Shown here: positions 26,014 through 34,929 of the stretch, one piece after another
Layout: every line of letters begins with the position of its first letter
How positions within the stretch are numbered: position 1 is the first letter of the stretch
Source of the DNA: Granulosicoccus sp036478595
Lineage (GTDB): Bacteria; Pseudomonadota; Gammaproteobacteria; Granulosicoccales; Granulosicoccaceae
Direction: 5' to 3'
NCBI GenBank assembly: GCA_036478595.1
Contig: JAZGEF010000049.1
Span: forward strand, 15,219-79,218
Length of the DNA stretch: 64,000 nucleotides
Translations under genes and position numbers: made by a program
The notes under the pieces: model-generated
Seen by the model: only the letters and a program-made list of their open reading frames with translations
Told to the model about the DNA's origin: nothing
Databases searched by the model: none

Positions 26014-27218
26014 CTACAACCAATAAAAAGTTCGCTGGCAATTTCACTCAACAAGAGCCAATAGCAGATGATGCGATCGCGGCAGCAGTAGCCGTTATGC
26101 AGTCTGGTCGCTTGCACCGCTACAACGTATCAGAGAATAACGAACTCTCTGAAACCACTTTACTAGAAATCGAGTACGCAAAATACCAAGGCCAACAATA
26201 TTGCCTAGCGTGTACCTCTGGTGGGTATGCAATGCAAACCGCGCTACGCGCCTGGGGCATCGAACCTGCCCAGCCGATACTCACCAACGCGTTTACCTTA
26301 TCGCCAGTACCAGGCGCAATAACCGCAGCCGGCGGCACACCGGTATTAATCGATTCCACTGATCAATTAGTGCTGGATCTGGATCATCTTGAACAAACCA
26401 TCATAAGCACAGGTGCCAGCGTTCTCATGCTCTCTCACATGCGCGGCCACCTTGTTGATATGGACAAGATCATGGTTATACTCAATGAGCATAAGGTGGC
26501 ACTAATAGAAGACTGCGCCCACACAATGGGTGCAACATTTAACGGCGTAAAGAGTGGTAACCACGGCGTGATGGCTTGCTTCAGCACACAAACCTACAAA
26601 CATATTAATTCGGGCGAAGGTGGCTTCCTAACAAGCAACGACGAAGTGCTAATGGCCAAAGCCGTTATCTTGTCAGGCTCCTACATGTTGTATGAACGAC
26701 ACGAAGCTTCTCCAGCATCGGAAGTGTTTGAACAAGTTAAATACATGACACCCAACTGCAGTGGCCGCATGGACAACCTGCGCGCCGCCATCCTGCGCCC
26801 ACAGCTCGTTAATTTAGACGCCAACTGCCAACGCTGGAATGTTCGCTACGAGGCATTAGCAGCAAAACTAGCCACTGTAGATATTATCGACGTACCGCAG
26901 GAGCATCAAAGTGCCGTTGAAGTACATAGCTCAGCCCAGTTCGCGATCAATAGTTTTAGTGAAGATCAAAACCAGGCCTTCTTAAATGCTTGTAAAGATG
27001 CCGGCGTAGAACTGAAATGGTTCGGCGCTGACAAGCCCGCTGCCTATACCAGTCGCTACGATAGTTGGCAATACTTCCCCACTACTCTACTGCCACAAAC
27101 CGACAAGGTGTTAGCGCGTTTATATGATGTGCGTATACCACTCACGTTTAGTATTGAAGATTGCGCAACGATTGGAGAGATTGTTGCGGCACAGGCCTTG
27201 TCGAATGCGTCAACTTAA
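26010..27218 (+). CDS. DegT/DnrJ/EryC1/StrS-family PLP aminotransferase
   Basis: A 402-residue fold type I enzyme of the family that transaminates keto-sugars or makes related amino compounds. The features include CLACTSGGYAMQTALRAWG (cofactor loop), VALIEDCAHTMGATFNGVKS (Asp under the PLP ring) and the Schiff-base lysine in CFSTQTYKHINSGEGGFLTS. The start is GTG at 26010, overlapping the rhomboid stop codon. No nucleotide-sugar genes surround it, so the product (for example an amino-sugar for envelope polysaccharide) is inference only. Confidence 0.88.
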   Translation: MTTTNKKFAGNFTQQEPIADDAIAAAVAVMQSGRLHRYNVSENNELSETTLLEIEYAKYQGQQYCLACTSGGYAMQTALRAWGIEPAQPILTNAFTLSPVPGAITAAGGTPVLIDSTDQLVLDLDHLEQTIISTGASVLMLSHMRGHLVDMDKIMVILNEHKVALIEDCAHTMGATFNGVKSGNHGVMACFSTQTYKHINSGEGGFLTSNDEVLMAKAVILSGSYMLYERHEASPASEVFEQVKYMTPNCSGRMDNLRAAILRPQLVNLDANCQRWNVRYEALAAKLATVDIIDVPQEHQSAVEVHSSAQFAINSFSEDQNQAFLNACKDAGVELKWFGADKPAAYTSRYDSWQYFPTTLLPQTDKVLARLYDVRIPLTFSIEDCATIGEIVAAQALSNAST

Positions 27219-27995
27219 GTGTAACAATGTCATCTCTGTCGTCGGCGCGATATCAACTATATAAAGCGACTGCAATCCGTAGTACTCGACCTTACACTCA
27301 GCGGACGTGGAGTAGTTCGATCAATTCAAAACTGGGAACGCGTACTGTGTGCCCATTCCTGCCTGTCGGATAATTTGATACTTGCTAGATCAAACCCCTA
27401 TATGCGAGTGCATTCTCGAACAGTACGATATTAACCACCTGCTCGCTCGTTGATTCATAATGGCGATATTACTGTCAATAGTCAGATTGGGTTATTGACT
27501 ACTGAATCTCTCCCAAACCTAGCCGCTCGGCACTTGCCTTCAGTTATGTGGTACCTAGGTTGCAATGCCAGCACAGCAACCAGAACAAAGTCCATAGTCC
27601 ATGATGATAATGAACATGGGTTTGGGCACGAGAGCATAGCAAGGTCCGGTGAAAGCACATTCTTGTCCTACGAAAGACACAGCGATAATCTGATTTCGTA
27701 TCATGGACTACGGCAGGTTGAGGACGATTCCTAACCGTCACAAAGAATATGCGTGCGGCTGAATGATGTCCGCAGCAGAGGTTCATCATTTCTTTTAACT
27801 CAAAATAACGGCACACCTATACACGCGTAGTCAAACGAAATTCCACCGCTGATCGGCTGAGAATATATCTCTAAAATCCGGCAGGCACCTAGAAGCCACA
27901 ATTGTTAGCTAGTGTCATACTGCGCTCCGCCATGGTTACCTGAGTATGCCATATCACCAACCAATACGGATAGTCGGATCGCCCGCCAATTGACA
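27219..27995. other. 777-base gap without a recognisable gene
   Basis: Open frames of up to about 94 codons occur on both strands but overlap each other, lack convincing ribosome-binding sites and resemble no family I know. No hairpin terminator or RNA gene was recognised. It may be regulatory, decayed or foreign DNA. Confidence 0.4.
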
Positions 27996-28454
27996 CTACA
28001 ATGACAAACAAATCAGCACTTGTCGTCGGTTACCTTGGCCAGAATCAAGCAATTTCATCAGGCATTCTGCTATGTTTACTCGAGGCTCCTGCGGCACGAT
28101 TTTATCACCATTTTTATAAAAACTGATCAATGATGAAATTGCATTGGGCTCTAACTTAAGAGCAGCACGATGCATAAACTCAAAATATTTTGTATGCCTA
28201 GCCTTATCAGATTCGAATGTTCCATAACCGATTTCGGTCAATAACGCTAATTGAGCCAATGCTTCGCCAGAAACATTCTCTAACTTTTCGCACCCTTTTA
28301 AATGTTCATACGCTACATCGTAATTTTGAGCAGCGATGGCAGCTCGCCCTGTTCTTTCGTCACAGATATCCGGCTTCGGCAATAGTCCGCAAGATTGCAA
28401 TAACATTGCAACCAGGAACAATAAAACAAACAGCTTTACTGGTGGCGTATTCAA
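27996..28454 (-). CDS. Small lipoprotein with TPR/Sel1-like helical repeats
   Basis: A 152-residue predicted lipoprotein: signal peptide LFVLLFLVAMLLQSC with the lipobox cysteine at about residue 22. The mature part (AAIAAQNYDVAYEHLKGCEK, EALAQLALLTEIGYGTFES and MHRAALKLEPNAISSLISFY) has the spacing of Sel1-like or TPR helices. Function is unknown. It lies downstream of the Tad locus on the same strand but 319 bases away, so membership in the operon is doubtful. Confidence 0.65.
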   Translation of the reverse strand: MNTPPVKLFVLLFLVAMLLQSCGLLPKPDICDERTGRAAIAAQNYDVAYEHLKGCEKLENVSGEALAQLALLTEIGYGTFESDKARHTKYFEFMHRAALKLEPNAISSLISFYKNGDKIVPQEPRVNIAECLMKLLDSGQGNRRQVLICLSL

Positions 28455-28551
28455 ATTGGACTCCTCCCGCTACTGACACACAGTTGGCAGCAGGGTTTAT
28501 GTGTTACGAATTACTACAGAAGCTTAGCAGAACACATCAGGAATAGAGCCC

Positions 28552-28695
28552 ATGGACCGATATCGAGCCGTTCGCCAATCACGCGAACCCAAAGAATCAT
28601 TCATCCCTCCCAACCCCAAGTATAAAGGATCTGCAAGATCACTTAATGCGTTTGGCTTAAAAACGATGGACAAAACGAGCACCGCGCACGTCTAA
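28552..28695 (+). CDS. Possible small protein, 47 residues
   Basis: A short frame with ATG at 28552 and TAA at 28693-28695, preceded by AGGA about 10 bases upstream. The product is basic and soluble (MDRYRAVRQSREPKESFI and onward), with no recognisable motif. It lies in the gap between the lipoprotein and pseudopilin genes, on the opposite strand. It could easily be chance. Confidence 0.2.
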   Translation: MDRYRAVRQSREPKESFIPPNPKYKGSARSLNAFGLKTMDKTSTAHV

Positions 28696-28773
28696 ACATT
28701 CGGCAACCGCGGCGGCACCATGGTTGGGGACGAGGGATACTCCAGCATCTTTAGTGACTACTAATTATAGACC

Positions 28774-29739
28774 TTATGTACAACCATCAGCGCCCTGGCC
28801 ACTATCGTCACTCAAGGCCGCCGGTTGTGCTCCTTGGGTTTGCGCACCGCCAATAGCATTGCTTATGGGGCTGTTTACAAACACACTAGCCGCACAGACT
28901 CCTGAATCTTGTCCACCCTCAGGATATGTCACACTGGACATCAATGCATTATGACCACTCAAGCCATAGGGGTCTGTACAGGGTGTGACAGCAACCGCCG
29001 TAGATGGATTATCACTAACAACTTGATTGGTACTGGTATTATTCGCAGCCAATGGTGCGACTCCAGCTTCTGCAATTATTTGAGATTCCCAAGCCTCGTT
29101 CTGCATGCGTACCGTTACAACAGATGTAATCGGAATCTGCTTTAAAGCATAGTAATGTGCATTGGCTAAGTCAGTTACCACCATTGCTTTTGCGAATATA
29201 GCTGCGATAAATGGAATTTTCATTTGAAAGCCATGAGTGACTTTTATTTTTAAAAGATTCGCATCGTGCAAGTTTAATCCAGATTGCGAACCAACCTGGC
29301 TTCTCTCTGCATGGCGATTTCGTAAATGGCTATTCGGGATTACTCGCACACCTGAATCTAAGCTTACCTGGCCCCAATCATCAAAAGCCTGAACAGTGGG
29401 ATTAAGAATTTCAAGTTTAGTTTGCAAGGGCAAGTTAACGCCGGCTATTGACATTGATATGGCCTCAGCCGCTTTCTCAGCTGTGCCATCGCCACCCATA
29501 AGAGGCGCTAGACGGAAGCCGAGTTCGTTCTTCATACTCTCAAGCTGAGCATGATCAACCGCACCCGCACGCGCAGCTTCAAATGTGGCGTAGTTAAGCG
29601 TTGCTTTACCGTGGTAGATCAAACCCGCTTGCACACTACCCAATCCCAAAAATAGTACCGCAGGTGCAGCGAAAATAAACTCTACCATTGTCGCGCCAGA
29701 TTGCGTACTTCTAGATTTTAGATGGAACATAGCGGTCAC
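28774..29739 (-). CDS. TadE-like pseudopilin with long C-terminal region
   Basis: A 321-residue protein with a class III prepilin-like N-terminus: SGATMVEFIFAAPAVLFLGL gives Gly, then Glu at +5 and Phe at +6, and a hydrophobic helix. TadE/TadG minor pseudopilins have this form. The rest is a predicted extracytoplasmic domain ending in a low-complexity Gly/Ala/Asp tail; two Cys pairs may be present near the end. It is the last recognised gene of the Tad locus, 22 bases after the TadD-like gene. Confidence 0.78.
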   Translation of the reverse strand: MTAMFHLKSRSTQSGATMVEFIFAAPAVLFLGLGSVQAGLIYHGKATLNYATFEAARAGAVDHAQLESMKNELGFRLAPLMGGDGTAEKAAEAISMSIAGVNLPLQTKLEILNPTVQAFDDWGQVSLDSGVRVIPNSHLRNRHAERSQVGSQSGLNLHDANLLKIKVTHGFQMKIPFIAAIFAKAMVVTDLANAHYYALKQIPITSVVTVRMQNEAWESQIIAEAGVAPLAANNTSTNQVVSDNPSTAVAVTPCTDPYGLSGHNALMSSVTYPEGGQDSGVCAASVFVNSPISNAIGGAQTQGAQPAALSDDSGQGADGCT

Positions 29740-29761
29740 CTCCTGTGTATGCCAATATCAA

Positions 29762-30298
29762 TTATGGATAGTTAGTTTCCTGAATCGAATCTTCTATCCG
29801 CGAGTGCATTAATGCATTTAGCATTTGTAGCTTAGTCGCCACGAGTTTTTTAGCCGGATCATCTGCGCGCATTTGCGACCATGACATCTGCATCGCAGCT
29901 TGGGCCTTGAGTAAGTACGCGGTCGACAAGTTAAACCACGGCTTGGGCTGCTCAGCATTGCGACTAATTGAAGTCTCATATGCGCCGATGGCTTGCTGAT
30001 AGGCACCTTGTTGCGCATAGGTATTACCTAAACGAAACCAAACATAGGCATCTTGTGGCACAAGTTCAGATAGCTTATTGTAATATTGAGCCGCTTCTAT
30101 CCATCTACTAGCGCGATATGCTTTATCAGCTAAAGCAGAGATTTCAAATACGTCGTCACTGTAGGGGGCAGGCTTGGCCATTTGTGGCGATTGAGGCGCC
30201 GTTGTTGCACAAGCTGTCGCAAGCAACATAACTGCCAACAATGCCGAGCACCTTACACCTTTGGACGTGTGGATTTTTGAGTTTGCTAGATTGATCAT
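29762..30298 (-). CDS. tadD: TadD-like TPR lipoprotein
   Basis: A 178-residue predicted lipoprotein (signal ALLAVMLLATAC, lipobox Cys near residue 30). Tetratricopeptide repeats follow: ALADKAYRASRWIEAAQYYN, AYVWFRLGNTYAQQGAYQQA and PWFNLSTAYLLKAQAAMQMS. TadD is the outer-membrane-associated pilotin-like TPR protein that supports secretin assembly in Tad systems. Its place within the locus supports that role. It overlaps the DUF192 gene by 4 bases. Confidence 0.75.
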   Translation of the reverse strand: MINLANSKIHTSKGVRCSALLAVMLLATACATTAPQSPQMAKPAPYSDDVFEISALADKAYRASRWIEAAQYYNKLSELVPQDAYVWFRLGNTYAQQGAYQQAIGAYETSISRNAEQPKPWFNLSTAYLLKAQAAMQMSWSQMRADDPAKKLVATKLQMLNALMHSRIEDSIQETNYP

Positions 30299-30675
30299 GA
30301 CAACACCTCTTCAAATTCTGATTGGCTACAAAACGACAGCAGGTCGCCGAGTTTCATTCCTAATATTTCAACACTGCCTTCGGATAGTTCGATTACGGCG
30401 GTAGCGTCTCGGCACCGTCGCATACTATGCCTGGGTAAAATGTCCACCCTGATTATTTTTGATTCGTTATCAAGAAACACGATATCAAGAGGGTAGGCCA
30501 TACCAAATGAATGTACTTCTGAACAGGACTTGATATACATACCGTGATTCGGGCTGAGGCTATCGGTGAACAACAAGCCTCTTAAGCGTGCAACAAAGCC
30601 AGCAGCTACACAAAGTTCAACAGCCAACGGTTTATCGTTAAGCAGTATTCGGCTATTGAATTTGATCGCCATCAC
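30295..30675 (-). CDS. DUF192-family protein
   Basis: A 126-residue member of the DUF192 (COG1430) family, judged from the conserved stretch RLRGLLFTDSLSPNHGMYI, HSFGMAYPLDIVFLDNESKI and the end EGSVEILGMKLGDLLSF. The family fold is known, but function is not. No signal peptide is visible. It is translationally coupled to both neighbours (4-base overlaps) in the Tad operon, a context in which DUF192 genes are also met elsewhere. Confidence 0.82.
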   Translation of the reverse strand: MMAIKFNSRILLNDKPLAVELCVAAGFVARLRGLLFTDSLSPNHGMYIKSCSEVHSFGMAYPLDIVFLDNESKIIRVDILPRHSMRRCRDATAVIELSEGSVEILGMKLGDLLSFCSQSEFEEVLS

Positions 30676-31250
30676 TGTGCTGTATTTTCGGTTGCTGTTG
30701 CCGTTTCTGTTGTCTCAACCGTAACTGTTCTAGTGGCGTTAACGGCGACATTCATCTGCTTATAAGCAAACTGGGATCGAACATGTATATTACCTATGTA
30801 CGAACAAGATAAATTAATACGCAAGAACATATGCTTATCACCGCTGTACTGACGAGTTTCTCCAACATAGCCGTTGTCTTCCCTGCCAGAAACTAACTCA
30901 GTGTCGGCATCAACCACACCATTCGAGTTGAGATCTTCATATAACGCCAACACAGGCGGGCCTGAAAAAGTATTGCCAGAATAATCAATATTGACACTAA
31001 TCTCCGCTTCGCCAATTGGTGAACCATCACCATCATGAACAGAGAGCAGTAATGGCGTATCAACATAGTTATTAGGGTTAAACACACAACCACCGTTGCT
31101 ATTGGTAATCTGTGTTATATCGATTGACTGACCTTCAGGCGAAATACGCACTTCAGCATCGCTTGGCAACTGGCCAGACGAATCACAACCTAGCAACGTA
31201 ATTGATGCTAGCAAGCTTAGTAGCACAGTCGATTTAATTTGATATTTCAT
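30672..31250 (-). CDS. Secreted lipoprotein with calcium-loop-like motif, unknown function
   Basis: From ATG 31250 the product is 192 residues with the signal STVLLSLLASITLLGC (lipobox Cys near residue 22). A good AAGGA stands 6 bases before this ATG, so the longer frame to 31307 is rejected. The mature part is beta-rich with DLNSNGVVDADTEL, which resembles an EF-hand/dockerin-type calcium loop, and ends in a Thr-rich tail (TRTVTVETTETATATEN). Not recognised as a known Tad component, but it is embedded between tadC and the DUF192 gene with a 4-base overlap. Confidence 0.7.
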   Translation of the reverse strand: MKYQIKSTVLLSLLASITLLGCDSSGQLPSDAEVRISPEGQSIDITQITNSNGGCVFNPNNYVDTPLLLSVHDGDGSPIGEAEISVNIDYSGNTFSGPPVLALYEDLNSNGVVDADTELVSGREDNGYVGETRQYSGDKHMFLRINLSCSYIGNIHVRSQFAYKQMNVAVNATRTVTVETTETATATENTAQ

Positions 31251-31282
31251 ATGTCTTCCTTGATCGTGAAACAAACATGGCC

Positions 31283-32194
31283 TTAACCTGGCCAATGATA
31301 GGCCCACACAATTGGGGCAAATGTAATCATCTGTTCAAGAATGGCCTTACTAAGAATTAAAAAACCCAGCACTAAAAACGTTGTTGGGAATATAAACATC
31401 ACCAGAGGCCCCAATAGCTTCACTGGTGCCTCCATTGCAAGCTTCTCAGCTCGTTGAAATCGCTCACTACGTAATTGTTCTGCCTGGGCACGTAAAATAG
31501 GGCCAAGGCTAGAGCCAGATTTTTCGGCTTGTATCATGCTCGACACAACTGAGGTCAATGATCGTGCACCGGTTCGATCAGCCATCGCTCTTAAGGAATC
31601 GGCACGAGTCTTACCCGCTCTGATATCACGTAGCACTCTGGATATCTCACTACGTAGTGGCGAATCAGATGATTTCATTACCGCTTGTGTCAAACCACCA
31701 GTAAGATTGCTACCTGCCTCCACCGACAAGGTAATGATATCTAGGTAAAACGGTAGTGCTCTGAGTATGCTGTTTTTACGTTTACCGGTGACTTCTCGCA
31801 ACCAAAGCTCTGGATAAAAATAACCCGCAATGCCGATGCATAGAGAGAACATAGCGGCGTCAAAACCTGCCAGTTTTAACAACAGATAGAAAAGCATGGT
31901 AAACGCAAAAAACGAAACAACCTTGGCACCGATAAACTGCTCAGACGATAGGCTGTATTCAACACCCGCCTGCTTTAAGCGGAAAAAGGTTAGTGTTTTT
32001 TGTTGTTCACTAACGATCTCACCACAGTAGTGCACAAACAGCTGAATCAATGGCCAGACCAAACGATAACCCAAGGCAGGGCGATCCATAAAGGATCGAT
32101 CTTCATCTGGGACCGCATGAAACATGCGATATAGTTGATAAAAAACGATTGCTACAAATGCACCAAACATTAGGCTGATAGCGAAGATAATCAT
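31283..32194 (-). CDS. tadC: Tad pilus inner-membrane platform protein TadC
   Basis: A 303-residue type II secretion F-domain protein. The cytoplasmic T2SSF helical domain (about residues 130-260) contains LPFYLDIITLSVEAGSNLTG and QAEKSGSSLGPILRAQAEQL, flanked by membrane segments, with the last near the C-terminus (LLGPLVMFIFPTTFLVLGFL). With TadB it forms the inner-membrane platform on which TadA acts. It overlaps tadB by 4 bases. Confidence 0.92.
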   Translation of the reverse strand: MIIFAISLMFGAFVAIVFYQLYRMFHAVPDEDRSFMDRPALGYRLVWPLIQLFVHYCGEIVSEQQKTLTFFRLKQAGVEYSLSSEQFIGAKVVSFFAFTMLFYLLLKLAGFDAAMFSLCIGIAGYFYPELWLREVTGKRKNSILRALPFYLDIITLSVEAGSNLTGGLTQAVMKSSDSPLRSEISRVLRDIRAGKTRADSLRAMADRTGARSLTSVVSSMIQAEKSGSSLGPILRAQAEQLRSERFQRAEKLAMEAPVKLLGPLVMFIFPTTFLVLGFLILSKAILEQMITFAPIVWAYHWPG

Positions 32195-33039
32195 ATTTCA
32201 ATATTCACTATCTTGCGTATCATTGCGCCACCGACAAGTTGGAGCACTAGAATTACGAATAAAAATATCCATCCTAACAAGCCGGTATAAATGGCTCGGG
32301 TGGCTTCCGGCTCAATAAATAATAAGGCAGCTAGAACCATAAATGGCAGCATGGTTACCACTCGTCCCTGCAGCACACCCTGGGCAGTAAGGGCTTTGAT
32401 CTTGCCCTCCATTTCCAGCTTTCGTCTGATGGTGTCAGATAAACGATGCAGTATTTCTGAAAGATTACCGCCAACGTCTTGCGCAATCAAAGCCGCTGAG
32501 ATAACTAAATCCATTTCTTCGGTTTGTACACGCTCACCTAAATTCTCTAGGGCCTCCTCCAAACGAGAACCTAATCGTTGTTCTCGAAGCATGAGGGAGA
32601 ATTCTTGTGAAATTGGCCCTGTTTGTTCTGCAACCATCGCTTGAATGGCAGTGGTAAACGTAGAGCCGGCGCGCATAGCACCCGATATTTGCTGTAAAGC
32701 ATCTGGTAATGCCGTGTTGATTGCATCTCGACGATTGTTAGCCAGACGTTTCATGATCATCTTGGGAGCTATGATGATACAGGCAACGACGGCTGCAATC
32801 AGAACAGGCGATTGGCCTAACCAGACCAGCAAAATCGGCACTAGCAGCAAGGCACCAATAAAAATAAACAGCAATTTACGTGCATCCGCAAATACAAACA
32901 TTTTTTGAAGCTGGTCGTCAGCGGTATTGGTAAAGTGCTGGGAATAGCGCTCCCAGGCACCTGCTGATGTGTGAAGAATCGAATACACCACTAAGCTAGC
33001 GCTTATAAAAATGACAACTAAAATGAGTAAGACGTTCAT
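32191..33039 (-). CDS. tadB: Tad pilus inner-membrane platform protein TadB
   Basis: A 282-residue T2SSF-domain protein: ALPDALQQISGAMRAGSTFT, EQRLGSRLEEALENLGERV and MDLVISAALIAQDVGGNLSE are typical of TadB. Membrane segments occur at the N-terminus (LLILVVIFISASLVVYSIL), near residue 60 and at the C-terminus. The start codon shares a base with the tadA stop region, so tadA-tadB-tadC form a tightly coupled set. Confidence 0.92.
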   Translation of the reverse strand: MNVLLILVVIFISASLVVYSILHTSAGAWERYSQHFTNTADDQLQKMFVFADARKLLFIFIGALLLVPILLVWLGQSPVLIAAVVACIIIAPKMIMKRLANNRRDAINTALPDALQQISGAMRAGSTFTTAIQAMVAEQTGPISQEFSLMLREQRLGSRLEEALENLGERVQTEEMDLVISAALIAQDVGGNLSEILHRLSDTIRRKLEMEGKIKALTAQGVLQGRVVTMLPFMVLAALLFIEPEATRAIYTGLLGWIFLFVILVLQLVGGAMIRKIVNIEI

Positions 33040-34925
33040 CAGATCACTGCCTTAGATTTGAACGCATCCAGATTCACTTCAATACCGATGCTGCGTAAAT
33101 CTTCATAAAACGTCGGGATAAATCCAGTAGGGCGGAAAGTACCCTGCACTACGCCGTTTTCATCAACACCCTCTTGCTTGTATTCAAAAATGTCTTGTAA
33201 CTGAACAGTTCCGCTCTCCACACCCACCACTTCAGTTACTTTGGTAATTTTACGTGAACCGCAGGGAAATCGAGTCTGTTGAATAATCATATCCACTGCA
33301 GAGGCCACCTGCTCGCGGATAGCTGTCACTGGCAAATCCATACCAGCCATTAATACCAATACTTCGAGCCTTGAGATAACATCGCGAGGATTGTTAGCGT
33401 GAATGGTAGTAAGTGAACCATCGTGGCCGGTGTTCATTGCTTGTAACATATCAATCGCTTCGCCACCACGACACTCACCTACCACGATCCTATCTGGGCG
33501 CATACGCAGTGCATTTTTTACCAGTTCACGTATCGGGATTTCACCTTTACCTTCCAGGTTAGGTGGGCGTGATTCTAGTGACACCAAATTGGGCTGAACC
33601 AGTTTAACTTCAGCAGCGTCTTCTATTGTGACGATTCGTTCCGAGTCTGGTATAAAATTAGAGAGCACATTCAACAATGTGGTTTTACCAGAACCAGTAC
33701 CTCCAGCCACAATGATGTTCTTACGCATCTCTACACAGATACGTAAAAAATCACCCATTTGATCATTGGTTGAACCCGATGCAATTAAATCTCTGAATTC
33801 CAATCGCTTTTTAGGAAATTTTCTGATTGTAAGACTTGGGCCTTTTAATGCCAAAGGTGGTATAACGGCATTAACACGCGAGCCATCTTTTAACCGAGCA
33901 TCTACAATCGGGCTACTCTCATCGATACGCCTGCCAATTGGCGTGATGATACGTTCGATAATTGAATAGACGGCTTTGTCACTACTGAATTGATATTGCG
34001 AGCGCGTGATTTTGCCGTTTTTCTCCACAAATATCTCACGATGATTGTTAACCATGATTTCCGTAACACTTTCATCTTCAAGAAACTGTTCGAGTGGGCC
34101 TAAGCCAACGGATTCGTTCAACACATTATTTTTTAGTTTTTCAACATCAAGATCACCTGGTATCTGTGATAACAGGCTGCTAACTATGGCAGCAATAAGC
34201 TCTTGTGATTCTTCCCGCAATTGATCGTCCGTCATTCGGTTAACGTCTTTACGACGTAAGTCCATTTGATCAATTAGCTGGTCATGAACAATGCTACTCC
34301 AATACGCAACACGCTCATCAATTTTTGGCTCGTCGATCTTTGGTTCAACTGGAGTTGAAGAGCTGCCAAAGTTGGCAGGGGCCATATTATTCTCTGCATT
34401 TGCAGCGACTGGAAGCTCCGATCCTTCAGCTACCGTTTCTGGTTCAGCAATATTAATTGCTGTACTGGATTCTTCTAATGCACTAATACGCGAAACAGCC
34501 CGAGCTGCAAAAGACAGTACCCGACTGGCACCTGATCGGTTAGTGTTTTTTTCCTCAGGAGCTACGGATAATTCTTCTTCGTTTGCTTCTTTGTATATGG
34601 GCTGTTCAATGGTAGCCGATACCTTGTCAAGCTTTGGCAAACCATCCAACCATAGCGTAACGTCGCCAATAGTCACTTCATCCAATTCAGACAGTGGACC
34701 ATACTCAACCACCCTCTTGCGGTTAACCCAAGTTCCACTAAGGCTACCCAGATCCTTTAAGTGAACGCCATCGGACTTAAGTATTAGCTCTACGTGTTTT
34801 TTAGACACGCGTTTGGCATCAACGACTAAATCGCTACTACGGATACTGCCGATAGCGCAAGCGGAACCTTTTACTTTATGAAGCTTGCGTCGACCACCAC
34901 TATGCTGGAAGTAAAAATCAAACAT
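33039..34925 (-). CDS. tadA: Tad pilus assembly ATPase TadA/CpaF with N-terminal FHA domain
   Basis: Hexameric secretion ATPase that powers Flp pilus assembly. From ATG 34925 (MFDFYFQHSG) the protein is 628 residues; the frame opens further upstream into rcpA, but a GGAA stands before this ATG. Residues about 20-90 are an FHA domain (ACAIGSIRSSDLVV, VSKKHVELIL and LGSLSGTWVNRK). After an acidic linker comes the CpaF core: LDVEKLKNNVLNESVGLGPL, ESVTEIMVNN, Walker A IIVAGGTGSGKTTLLN near 408, RIVTIEDAAEVKL, LRMRPDRIVVGECRGGEA (Walker B) and TTIHANNPRDVISRLE. The FHA fusion is the unusual part. Confidence 0.93.
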   Translation of the reverse strand: MFDFYFQHSGGRRKLHKVKGSACAIGSIRSSDLVVDAKRVSKKHVELILKSDGVHLKDLGSLSGTWVNRKRVVEYGPLSELDEVTIGDVTLWLDGLPKLDKVSATIEQPIYKEANEEELSVAPEEKNTNRSGASRVLSFAARAVSRISALEESSTAINIAEPETVAEGSELPVAANAENNMAPANFGSSSTPVEPKIDEPKIDERVAYWSSIVHDQLIDQMDLRRKDVNRMTDDQLREESQELIAAIVSSLLSQIPGDLDVEKLKNNVLNESVGLGPLEQFLEDESVTEIMVNNHREIFVEKNGKITRSQYQFSSDKAVYSIIERIITPIGRRIDESSPIVDARLKDGSRVNAVIPPLALKGPSLTIRKFPKKRLEFRDLIASGSTNDQMGDFLRICVEMRKNIIVAGGTGSGKTTLLNVLSNFIPDSERIVTIEDAAEVKLVQPNLVSLESRPPNLEGKGEIPIRELVKNALRMRPDRIVVGECRGGEAIDMLQAMNTGHDGSLTTIHANNPRDVISRLEVLVLMAGMDLPVTAIREQVASAVDMIIQQTRFPCGSRKITKVTEVVGVESGTVQLQDIFEYKQEGVDENGVVQGTFRPTGFIPTFYEDLRSIGIEVNLDAFKSKAVI

Positions 34926-34929
34926 CGAG

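Noticed and set aside
27450..27816. Overlapping frames of 90-94 codons on both strands in the gap after the DegT gene
   Set aside because: They overlap each other, lack start signals and show unlikely amino-acid composition; no family resemblance.
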